Origin: Arenicola marina
Taxonomy: Eukaryota > Annelida > Polychaeta > Arenicolidae
DNA: 64,000 bases
Assembly: GCA_964019135.1 (NCBI GenBank)
Contig: OZ025249.1
Coordinates: 5,382,039 to 5,446,038 of the forward strand
Direction of reading: 5' to 3'
In this document: positions 48,801 to 59,630 of the stretch, piece by piece
Numbering within the stretch: position 1 is the first letter of the stretch
Layout: each line of letters opens with the position of its first letter
Notes under the pieces: generated by a model
Database searches by the model: none
Seen by the model: the letters and a program-made list of their open reading frames with translations, nothing else
What the model was told of the DNA's origin: nothing
Program-made: the position numbers and the translations under genes

Positions 48801-51800
48801 CCAGTCCCCCGTGTCTGTCACCCCACCCCACCCACATACTGCTCTACTTCCCCAGTCCCCCGTGTCTGTCACCCCACCCCACCCACATACTGCTCTACGT
48901 CCCCAGTCCCCCGTGTCTGTTACCTCACCCCACCCACATACTGCTCTACGTCCCCAGTCCCCCGTGTCTGCCACCCCACCCCACCCACATACTGCTCTAC
49001 GTCCCCAGTCACCCGTGTCTGTCACCCCACCCCACCCACATACTGCTCTACGTCCCCAGTCCCCCGTGTCTGTCACCCCACCCCACCCACATACTGCTCT
49101 ACGTCCCCAGTCCCCCATGTCTGTCACCCCACCCCACCCACATACTGCTCTACGTCCCCAGTCCCCCGTGTCTGCCACCCCACCCCACCCACATACTGCT
49201 CTACGTCCCCAGTCCCCCGTGTCTGTCACCCCACCCCACCCACATACTGCTCTACGTCCCCAGTCCCCCGTGTCTGTCACCCCACCCCACCCACATACTG
49301 CTCTACGTCCCCAGTCCCCCGTGTCTGTCACCACACCCCACCCACATACTGCTCTACTTCCCCAGTCCCCCGTGTCTGCCACCCCACCCCACCCACATAC
49401 TGCTCTACGTCCCCAGTCCCCCGTGTCTGCCACCCCACCCCACCCACATACTGCTCTACGTCCCCAGTCCCCCGTGTCTGTCACCCCACCCCACCCACAT
49501 ACTGCTCTACGTCCCCAGTCCCCCGTGTCTGTCACCACACCCAACCCACATACTGCTCTACGTCCCCAGTCCCCCGTGTCTGCCACCCCACCCCACCCAC
49601 ATACTGCTCTACGTCCCCAGTCCCCCGTGTCTGCCACCCCACCCCACCCACATACTGCTCTACGTCCCCAGTCCCCCGTGTCTGTCACCCCACCCCACCC
49701 ACATACTGCTCTACGTCCCCAGTCCCCCGTGTCTGTCACCCCACCCCACCCACATACTGCTCTACGTCCCCAGTCCCCCGTGTCTGCCACCCCACCCCAC
49801 CCACATACTGCTCTACGTCCCCAGTCCCCCGTGTCTGCCACCCCACCCCACCCACATACTGCTCTACGTCCCCAGTCCCCCATGTCTGTCACCCCACCCC
49901 ACCCACATACTGCTCTACGTCCCCAGTCCCCCGTGTCTGTCACCCCACCCCACCCACATACTGCTCTACGTCCCCAGTCCCCCGTGTCTGTCACCCCACC
50001 CCACCCACATACTGCTCTACGTCCCCAGTCCCCCGTGTCTGTCACCACACCCCACCCACATACTGCTCTACGTCCCCAGTCCCCCGTGTCTGCCACCCCA
50101 CCCCACCCACATACTGCTCTACGTCCCCAGTCCCCCGTGTCTGTCACCACACCCCACCCACATACTGCTCTACTTCCCCAGTCCCCCGTGTCTGTCACCA
50201 CACCCCACCCCACCCACATACTGCTCTACTTCCCCAGTCCCCCGTGTCTGTCACCCCACCTCACCCACATACTGCTCTACGTCCCCAGTCCCCCGTGTCT
50301 GCCACCCCACCCCACCCACATACTGCTCTACGTCCCCAGTCCCCCGTGTCTGTCACCACACCCCACCCACATACTGCTCTACTTCCCCAGTCCCCCGTGT
50401 CTGTCACCACACCCCACCCCACCCACATACTGCTCTACTTCCCCAGTCCCCCGTGTCTGTCACCCCACCTCACCCACATACTGCTCTACGTCCCCAGTCC
50501 CCCGTGTCTGTCACCCCACCCCACCCACATACTGCTCTACGTCCCCAGTCCCCCGTGTCTGTCACCACACCCCACCCACATACTGCTCTACGTCCCCAGT
50601 CCCCCGTGTCTGCCACCCCACCCCACCCACATACTGCTCTACGTCCCCAGTCCCCCGTGTCTGTCACCACACCCCACCCACATACTGCTCTACTTCCCCA
50701 GTCCCCTGTGTCTGTCACCACACCCCACCCCACCCACATACTGCTCTACTTCCCCAGTCCCCCGTGTCTGTCACCCCACCTCACCCACATACTGCTCTAC
50801 GTCCCCAGTCCCCCGTGTCTGCCACCCCACCCCACCCACATACTGCTCTACTTCCCCAGTCCCCCGTGTCTGCCACCCCACCCCACCCACATACTGCTCT
50901 ACTTCCCCAGTCCCCCGTGTCTGCCACCCCACCCCACCCACATACTGCTCTACGTCCCCAGTCCCCCGTGTCTGCCACCCCACCCCACCCACATACTGCT
51001 CTACGTCCCCAGTCCCCCGTGTCTGTCACCCCACCCCACCCCACCCACATACTGCTCTACGTCCCCAGTCCCCCGTGTCTGTTACCCCACCCCACCCACA
51101 TACTGCTCTACTTCCCCAGTCCCCCGTGTCTGTTACCCCACCCCACCCCACCCACATACTGCTCTACGTCCCCAGTCCCCCGTGTCTGCCACCCCACCCC
51201 ACCCACATACTGCTCTGCGTCCCCAGTCCCCCGTGTCTGCCACCCCACCCCACCCACATACTGCTCTACGTCCCCAGTCCCCCGTGTCTGTTACCCCACC
51301 CCACCCACATACTGCTCTACTTCCCCAGTCCCCCGTGTCTGCCACCCCACCCCACCCACATACTGCTCTACGTCCCCAGTCCCCCGTGTCTGCCACCCCA
51401 CCCCACCCACATACTGCTCTACGTCCCCAGTCCCCCGTGTCTGTCACCCCACCCCACCGACATACTGCTCTACGTCCCCAGTCCCCCGTGTCTGTCACCC
51501 CACCCCACCCACATACTGCTCTACTTCCCCAGTCCCCCGTGTCTGCCACCCCACCCCACCCACATACTGCTCTACGTCCCCAGTCCCCCGTGTCTGTTAC
51601 CTCACCCCACCCACATACTGCTCTGCGTCCCCAGTCCCCCGTGTCTGCCACCCCACCCCACCCACATACTGCTCTACGTCCCCAGTCCCCCGTGTCTGTC
51701 ACCCCACCCCACCCCACCCACATACTGCTCTACGTCCCCAGTCCCCCGCGTCTGCCACCCCACCCCACCCACATACTGCTCTACGTCCCCAGTCCCCCGT

Positions 51801-52420
51801 GTCTGTCACCCCACCCCACCCACATACTGCTCTACGTCCCCAGTCCCCCGTGTCTGTCACCCCACCCCACCCACATACTGCTCTACTTCCCCAGTCCCCC
51901 GTGTCTGCCACCCCACCCCACCCACATACTGCTCTACGTCCCCAGTCCCCCGTGTCTGCCACCCCACCCCACCCACATACTGCTCTACGTCCCCAGTCCC
52001 CCGTGTCTGTCACCCCACCCCACCCACACACTGCTCTACGTCCCCAGTCCCCCGTGTCTGTCACCCCACCCCACCCACATACTGCTCTACGTCCCCAGTC
52101 CCCCGTGTCTGTCACCCCACCCCACCCACATACTGCTCTACTTCCCCAGTCCCCCGTGTCTGTCACCCCACCCCACCCACATACTGCTCTACGTCCCCAG
52201 TCCCCCGTGTCTGTTACCTCACCCCACCCACATACTGCTCTACGTCCCCAGTCCCCCGTGTCTGCCACCCCACCCCACCCACATACTGCTCTACGTCCCC
52301 AGTCACCCGTGTCTGTCACCCCACCCCACCCACATACTGCTCTACGTCCCCAGTCCCCCGTGTCTGTCACCCCACCCCACCCACATACTGCTCTACGTCC
52401 CCAGTCCCCCATGTCTGTCA
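45830..52420. repeat. 3,294-bp tandem segmental duplication within array D
   Basis: The run of unit variants from about 45,830 to 49,122 repeats from about 49,123 to 52,420 with a constant 3,294-bp shift. Examples are 46,925/50,219, 47,445/50,739, 47,756/51,050 and 48,429/51,723. The rare variants CCCTGTGTCTG (47,410/50,704) and CACACCCAACCC (46,247/49,541) are shared, so this is a block copy, not convergent evolution. The near-identity points to a recent event. Confidence 0.85.
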
Positions 52421-52926
52421 CCCCACCCCACCCAGATACTGCTCTACGTCCCCAGTCCCCCGTGTCTGTTACCTCACCCCACCCAGATACTGCTCTACGT
52501 CCCCAGTCCCCCGTGTCTGTTACCTCACCCCACCCACATACTGCTCTACGTCCCCAGTCCCCCGTGTCTGTTACCTCACCCCACCCACATACTGCTCTAC
52601 GTCCCCAGTCCCCCGTGTCTGTTACCTCACCCCACCCACATACTGCTCTACGTCCCCAGTCCCCCGTGTCTGTCACCCCACCCCACCCACATACTGCTCT
52701 ACGTCCCCAGTCCCCCATGTCTGTCACCCCACCCCACCCACATACTGCTCTGCGTCCCCAGTCCCCCATGTCTGTCACCCCACCCCACCCAGATACTGCT
52801 CTACGTCCCCAGTCCCCCGTGTCTGTTACCTCACCCCACCCACATACTGCTCTACGTCCCCAGTCCCCCGTGTCTGTTACCTCACCCCACCCACATACTG
52901 CTCTGCGTCCCCAGTCCCCCGTGTCG

Positions 52927-54106
52927 GTCGCTGAATATCGCTTTCCCGTCTCTCTGTCCCCAACATCTACTTTGAATTCGTGCTCACCCCCTCAGACTGC
53001 CGTCGCTACTATTTTTTTCACGGCCGGCATTCCCCTTCTACCACCTCGCCCCCCCCCCCCCCCAACGCGCAGCTATCCAGCCACGACCCGTGGGGGGAGG
53101 GGCGGGGTGGCGGGGTGGGGGGGGGGGTGGGGCGGTGCTCTCCTCGTCCGTCTCTCGGGCTGTCTGTCTGTCGGTCGCAGGGTGGGTCCGTGACGCAGGC
53201 ATGGCTGTCGTGGCCTGGGCAAGGTCTGCATTGCATCCAGCCGGGGGATGAACCCGGCTGAGCTGCCGGGCGGGAAGGTCTGTCTGTCTAGGGGTAGGGT
53301 AGGGGGTTTAGGTGGGCAGGGTGGGGATCAGCCGGCGTGGTCGGGGCGGGTCAGGCGAGGGTGGCGCAGGCCTGGCGCTCGTTCCTGCCTCCCCACACTC
53401 CTATCCCTCTCCGGGAGCGATCTCGTCAGGGACACCGTCGCCCCGTCCCCACCAGACAGGCACCCAGCCGGTGTCCAAGGTTGCCTGACGCTGGCTCCAG
53501 GCTTGACAAAGTCAGCAGGGTGGCCGTGGTGCTCCTTCGGTCCCGCCCCCCGCCCCCACCCCCATCTACCACATCTACCACCGCCCCCCCCCCCTTCCCA
53601 TCGCTCACTCGCTCCTCGTCTCCCCTCCTTCCTGCCTCTCCGCCGATCTGTCGATCTCACCTCACCACCATGCTTCCTCACGGCCAAAACATGCGAAGAA
53701 AGGCGGACAGACAAAACAGCTCCGTGTATTAAGGGTAGCGGGAAAAGGGTCGGCGTCTTTGCAGCAGCGGAGGGACGGGCTGGGAAGGGATATTGGGGGC
53801 GGGTGGGGGGTGGTCCCCGCACCGGGAAGACGAAGCACAGGGGCGGCATGCGGAAGAGACATCACAGACTGGTTGAAGAGAGCCGGAGGGATGGAGGGAA
53901 GGGGTGGGGATGGGGGGGGGGGGGTGGAGGGTATGGGGATTGATGGGGAGCTGCAGAAGAAAGAAGAAAGCGTTCCCATGGCAACGAGTTACTAGGTAAC
54001 CGCCAGGCCTGCGCGAAAAGAGCGCAGAAGAACGGAGAGACTGAGGGACAGAGATTGAGGGATGGGAATATAGAGATGGGGGGATGGAGGGAAGGAGAGA
54101 AGGGAC
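52927..54106. other. GC-rich spacer with homopolymer runs
   Basis: No supported gene. There are C-runs at about 53,049-53,064 and 53,585-53,597, and G-rich runs at about 53,091-53,137 and 53,910-53,930. An acceptor-like pyrimidine tract ends in GTCGCAG near 53,180, but the frame after it closes within 27 codons and matches nothing I recognise. Confidence 0.45.
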
Positions 54107-54238
54107 GGTTGGCTGGTTGGTTGTATATTCAGGACACTTTTAACCACTTTTGGTCATATCGGGTCAATGAGAGAAGAAAGGGAAGAGCGGAACCATGTTC
54201 CTGGGGGTAACACCCTACTCTTTGCGAAAAAGGACATA
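54107..54238 (-). mobile_element. SINE 3' fragment
   Basis: The plus strand starts with GGTTGGCTGGTTGGTTGTAT (tail complement) and continues with the family 3' body (AACCACTTTTGGTCATATC, then GGGTAACACCCTACTCTTTG) to AAAAAGGACATA. It stops before the tRNA-like head, so it is 5'-truncated on the minus strand. It lies inside G/A-rich repeat-like sequence. Confidence 0.75.
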
Positions 54239-54575
54239 GAGAAGGAGGGACGGAGGAAAGGCGGGACTGGGTGACAGCGGGACGGATGGACGGAACTATT
54301 GAGGGAAGGAACAGATACCTTGAGGGATGGAGGGATGGGACAGATACATGGAAGGATGGAGGGATGGAAGGATGGAAAGATTGAGGGACGAAGGGAAGGC
54401 GGCACGGACATACAGAAGGAGGGACGAGTGGAGGAACCGAATGGGGAGGGACTGAGTGACAGAGGGACTGGGTGACGGACGGACTGAATGACGGAGGGAC
54501 GGATTGACGGAGTGACACTGGGTGACGGACGGACTGGGTGGCGGAGGGACTGAGTGATGGACGAACCGAGAGCGT
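54239..54575. repeat. Degenerate GGATGGAG and 16-bp array F-type repeats
   Basis: The left half is GGATGGAGGGATGG-like purine-rich repeat. From about 54,430 it contains GTGACGGACGGACTG motifs of the same kind as array F. It looks like an outlying, diverged part of array F separated from the main array by the X1 element. Confidence 0.6.
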
Positions 54576-54686
54576 CACCCACAGGGTGAAGGCTGATGAC
54601 GGAAATGCAGCATTCCCGCACACCACGCCTACCCGCCCCTCCCCGCCAATACACACGACCAAACACACGGACAGATGAAAAGTAAA

Positions 54687-55576
54687 TCCAGATTTGGCCC
54701 TTCAGATCCAGATTTGACCTCTCAGATCCGGATTGACCACTCAGATACAGATTTGACCCCTCAGATCAATATTTGACTTCTCAGATCCAGATTAACCCCT
54801 TCGATCCAGATTTGACTTCCCATATCCAGATGTGAACCCTTAGATTTGACCTATTATATCCAGGTTGACCATTAAGATCCAGATATGACCATTCAGATCC
54901 ACATTTGACCTCTCATATCCAGATTGACCCATCAGATCCAGATTGACCCACCAGATCCAGATTTGACCCCTTAGATTCAGATTGTACCTCCCTGATCCAG
55001 ATGTGATCCCGTAGATCCAGATTGCATCTCTCATATCCAGATTGACCTTTCAGATCCGGATTTGACCTCTCAGATCCAGATTGACCCCTCAGATCCATAT
55101 TTGACCTCTCAGATCCAGATTGACCGTGAGATCCATATTTGACCTCTCAGATCCAGATTGACCCCTGAGATCCAGATTGACCCCTAAGATCCCGGAGACA
55201 CCCATAGATGGACAGAACCCAACGATTTCGATGCAAATTGGCACAGGGCGAGAAAAGCCAGAGGACCATATGTGTATTTTTTTCCAAAGCGCTAGCTCCA
55301 AAACTATCTGTACAGTGGCCTGTATTTCAATTATTGGCCCTATCTCCCAATGGTTAAGGATCAAACGAAAAATTCCTGTGACCTTGACCTTTGACCTACA
55401 CACCCCGCTAACGAACTTGACCGAGCCATGTCGGATACCTATCGGTGGGTAAAGTTACAGAACGATCTGTGGCGATTTGCGACCTGTAGAGCGCGAACAC
55501 ACAGACAGACAGACACACACACACACGGACAAATGGACAAACTGATAGATTCCTCCAATCAAAGATTTCCGTCATA
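54687..55576 (+). repeat. Dispersed element X1, most complete copy
   Basis: The element has two parts. The head (54,687-55,192) is about 25 units of a 19-20-bp repeat of the type CTCAGATCCAGATTTGACC. The body (55,193-55,576) has a non-repetitive 5' part, then GGCCCTATCTCCCAATGGTT, the half-site cluster at 55,379-55,397, CCCCGCTAACGAACTTGACC, GTAAAGTTACAGAACG, GCGACCTGTAGAGCGCG, and a CACA/GACA simple repeat at 55,497-55,527. The copies at 26,234 and 26,885 match parts of it in the same orientation. No open frame, LTR or tRNA head was seen. I cannot name the family. Confidence 0.65.
55379..55397 (+). promoter_or_regulatory. Triple TGACCT half-site (DR0 + DR1) inside X1
   Basis: The sequence TGACCTTGACCTTTGACCT contains three copies of TGACCT (complement AGGTCA), the nuclear-receptor half-site, spaced by 0 and 1 base. 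DR1 is the typical arrangement for RXR/HNF4/COUP-type receptors. The older copy at 26,959-26,977 keeps the first two and has TGACGT as the third. Function is inference from motif only. Confidence 0.4.
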
Positions 55577-58500
55577 ATGAGTGACGGACAGACTGGGTGA
55601 CGGACGGACTGAGTGACGAACGGATTTAATGACGGACGGACTGAGTGACGAACGGACTTAGTGACGGACGGACTGAGTGACGGAGGGACTGATTGACGGA
55701 GGGACTAATTGACGGAGGGACTGGGTGAGGAGGGGCTGAGCGACGGAGGAACTGATTGACGGAGTGACTGGGTGACGAACGGAATGGGTGACGGACGGAC
55801 TGAGTGACGGACGGACTGAGTGACGGACGGACTGAGTGACGGAGGAACTGAGTGACGGAGGGACTGAGTGACGGACGGACTGGCTGACGGAGGGACTGAG
55901 TGACGGAGGAACTGATTGACGGAGTGACTGGGTGACGGACGGACTGCGTGACGGACGGACTGGGTGACGAAGGGAGTGAGTGACGGACAGACTGGGTGAC
56001 GGAAGGACTGAGTGACGAACGGACTGAGTGACTGACGGACTGAATGACGGACGGACTGAGTGACGGAGGGACTGAGTGACTGACGGACTGAGTGACGGAC
56101 GGACTGAGTGGCGGAGGGACTGAGTGACGGAGGGACGGATTGACGGAGTGACTGGGTGACGGACGAACTGGGTGGCGGAGGGACTGAGTGACGGACGAAC
56201 TGGGTGACTGACGGATTGAGTGACGGACGGACTGAGTGACGGACGGACTGAGTGACGGACGGACTGAGTGACAGAGGGACTTAGTGACGGACGGACTGAG
56301 CGACGGACGGACTGGGGGACGGACGGACTTAGTGACTGACTGACTGAGTGACGGACGGACTGAGTGACGGAGGAACTGAGTGACGGATTGACGGAGTGAC
56401 TGGGTGACGGACAGACTGGGTGACGGAGGGACTGAGTGACGAACGGACTGAGTGACGGACGGACTGAGTGACGGACGGACTGGGTGACGGACGGACTGAG
56501 TGACGGAGGAACTGAGTGACGGAGGGACTGAGTGACGGACGGACTGGCTGACGGAGGGACTGAGTGACGGAGGAACTGATTGACGGAGTGACTGGGTGAA
56601 GGACGGACTGGGTGACGGACGGACTGGGTGACGAAGGGAGTGAGTGACGGAGGGACTGAGTGACGGAGGGACTGAGTGACGGAGGAACTGATTGACGGAG
56701 TGACTGGGTGACGGACGGACTGGGTGACGGACGGACTGGGTGACGAAGGGACTGAGTGACGAACGGACTGAGTGACGAACAGACCGAGTGACGAACGGAC
56801 TTAGTGACGGACGAACTAAGTGACGGACGGACTTAGTGACTGACGGACTGAGTGACGAACGGACTGAGTGACGAACGGACTGAGTGACGAACAGACTGAG
56901 TGACGAACGGACTTAGTGACGGACGGACTGAGTGACGAACGGACTGAGTGACGAACGGACTGAGTGACGAACAGACTGAGTGACGAACGGACTGAGTGAC
57001 GAACGGACTGAGTGACAAACAGACTGAGTGACGAACGGACTTAGTGACGGACGGACTTAGTGACGGACGGACTGAGTCACGGACGAACTGGGGGACGGAC
57101 GGACTGAGTCACGGACGGACTGGGGGACGAACGGACTTAGTGACGGACGGACTGAGTCACGGACGGACTGAGTGACGAACGGACTTAGTGACGGACGGAC
57201 TGAGTCACGGACGGACTGAGTGACGAACAGACTGAATGACGAACGGACTGAGTGACGAACAGACTTAGTGACAGACGAACTGAGTCACGGACGGACTGGG
57301 GGACGGACGGACTGAGTCACGGACGGACTGGGGGACGAACGGACTTAGTGACGGACGAACTGAGTGACGAACGGACTGGGGGACGGACGGACTGAGTGAC
57401 GGACGGACTGGGGGACGAACGGACTTAGTGACGGACGGACTGAGTCACGGACGGACTGGGGGACGAACGGACTTAGTGACGGACGGACTGAGTTACGAAC
57501 GGATTTAATGACGGACGGACTGCGTGACGAAGGACTTAATGACGGACGGACTGAGTGACGGACGGACTTAGTGACGGACGGACTGAGTGACGAACGGACT
57601 GAGTGACGAACGGACTTGGTGACGGACGGACTGAGTCACGGATGGACTGAGTGACGGAGGGACTGATTGACGGAGTGACTGGGTGACGGACGGAATGGGT
57701 GACGGACGGACTGGGTGACGAAGGGAGTGAGTGACGGAGGGACTGAGTGACGGACGGACTGAGTGACGAAGGGACTGAGTGACGGAGGGACTGAGTGACG
57801 GACGGACTGGGTGACGAAGGGACTGAGTGACGGAGGGACTGAGTGACGGACGGACGGACTGAGTGACGGACGGACTGGGTGACGGAGGGACTGAGTGGCG
57901 GAGGGACTGAGTCACGGACGGACTGAGTGACGAACGGACTTAGTGACGGACGGACTGAGTCAGGGACGGACTGAGTCAGGGACGAACTGAGTGACGAACG
58001 GACTTAGTGACGGACGGACTGAGTGACGAACGGACTTAGTGACGGACGGACTGAGTGACTGACGGACTGAGTCACGGACGGACTGAGTGACGAACGGACT
58101 TAGTGACGGACGGACTGAGTGACGAACGGACTTAGTGACGAACGGACTTAGTGACGGACGGACTGAGTGACGAAGGACTTAGTGACGAACGGACTTAGTG
58201 ACGGACGGACTGAGTGACGAACGGACTGAGTGACGAACGGACTTAGTGACGGACGGACTGAGTGACGAACGGACTTAGTGACGGACGGACTGAGTGACGG
58301 ACGGACTGAGTGACGGACGAACGGACTGAGTCACGGACGGACTGAGTCACGGACGGACTGAGTGACGGACGGACTGAGTGACGAACGGACTTAGTGACGG
58401 ACGGACTGAGTCACGGACGGACTGAGTGACGAACAGACTTAGTGACGGAGGGGCTGAGTGACGGACGGACTGAGTGACGGACGGACTTAGTGACGGACGG

Positions 58501-59146
58501 ACTGAGTGACGGACGGACTGAGTGACGAACGGATTTAGTGACGGACGGACTGAGTGACGGACGGACTGGGGGACGGACGGACTTAGTGACTGACTGACTG
58601 AGTGACGAACAGACTTAGTGACGGACGGACTGTGTGACGGACGGACTGAGTGACGGACGGACTGAGTGACGAACGGACTGAGTGACGAACGGACTTAGTG
58701 ACGGACGGACTGAGTGACGAACGGACTTAGTGACGGACGGAATGAGTGACGAAGGACTTAGTGACGGACGGACTGAGTGACGGACGGACTTAGTGACGGA
58801 CGGACTGAGTGACGAAGGACTTAGTGACGGACGGACTGGGGGACGGACGGACTTAGTAACGGACGGACTGAGTCACGGACGGACTGAGTGACGAACGGAC
58901 TGAGTGACAAACGGACTTAGTGACGGACGAACTGAGTGAGGAACGGACTGGGGGACGGACGGACTGAGTGACGGACGGACTGAGTCACGGACGGACTGAG
59001 TCACGAACGGACTTAGTGACGGACGGAGTGGGGGACGGACGGACTTAGTGACGGACGGACTGAGTCACGGACGGACTGAGTGACGAACGGACTTAGTGAC
59101 GGACGAACTGAGTGACGAACGGACTGGGGGACGGACGGACTGATTG
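55577..59146. repeat. Array F: 16-bp minisatellite, about 220 units
   Basis: The core unit is TGACGGACGGACTGAG. Frequent variants include GAACGGACTTAG, GAGGGACTGAG, GGGGGACGG and AGTCACGG. Units mostly keep 16 bp, but single-base and short indels break frames, so only short SVTQSVRPSLSP-like minus-strand frames exist. Variant pairs alternate locally (ACTGAG/ACTTAG), giving 32-bp sub-periodicity in places. The array begins immediately after the X1 element and ends at about 59,146. Confidence 0.95.
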
Positions 59147-59630
59147 ATGTACAACGCGAGGATGCTCGTGGAGTGTCGTCAAGATGACGGGTTGGCTGGC
59201 GTGCACTGTAACCTTATGTATGCAGTGCCGCCCGGTGCCTAGTGGTTGTACAAATAACCAAGATACATCTATTTCGTTTGTTGACATGATATCGGGGCCT
59301 GGATATGGCCTCACGTAGCGTGCATCCTCCATGACCCAGAACGCCATGCACCCCCACCCCTTGCCCCGCCCAACCAACTGACCCCCACATCCCCCCCCCC
59401 CCAACACTCACCCCCTCCCCACCAGCCCTCTGACACACGCCTGACATCAACATCCAACGTCTCAGGCAGGCAGAATGACCAGCTCGGTATCATAAAGGGA
59501 CATTACCTTGAGGCTGATGGGTCGGCAGGCGACCCGTCCGCTAGGTACCGTGGTCATGGGTACAACAACCCCGTCCGACGGTGGGAGCCCTAGAATGGTA
59601 CCGTGCGGGACAATAGATTGGTAATGGGTG
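59147..59630. other. Unique spacer between arrays F and G
   Basis: Mixed-composition sequence with a C-rich run at about 59,386-59,402. The minus-strand frame spanning it (59,093-59,407) begins inside array F-type sequence and shows no domain. No gene is supported. Confidence 0.5.

Larger units (their letters stand above)
40998..52926. repeat. Array D: 51/56-bp minisatellite, about 230 units
   Basis: The C-rich plus-strand unit of 51 bp (17 codons) contains CACATACTGCTCTAC, then GTCCCCAG or TTCCCCAG, then TCCCCCGTGTCTG and a run of CACCC/CCACC. Variants with one extra CCACC (56 bp) shift the frame. Because the unit lacks stops in all three plus frames, three overlapping frames stay open for nearly 12 kb (PQSPVSVTPPHPHTALR and the two shifted readings). 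I treat these as repeat artefacts. The minus strand carries GGGTGGGGTGGGG in every unit. Mutual similarity of units is high and the edges are sharp. Confidence 0.97.

Noticed and set aside
40804-53193. Three overlapping plus-strand open frames of about 4,000 codons in array D
   Set aside because: The 51-bp stop-free unit opens all three plus frames at once, and 56-bp variants merely switch readings. No start context, signal peptide or unique domain is present.
53178-53262. Possible exon after an acceptor-like GTCGCAG tract
   Set aside because: The frame closes after about 27 codons, has no donor, and matches no family I know.
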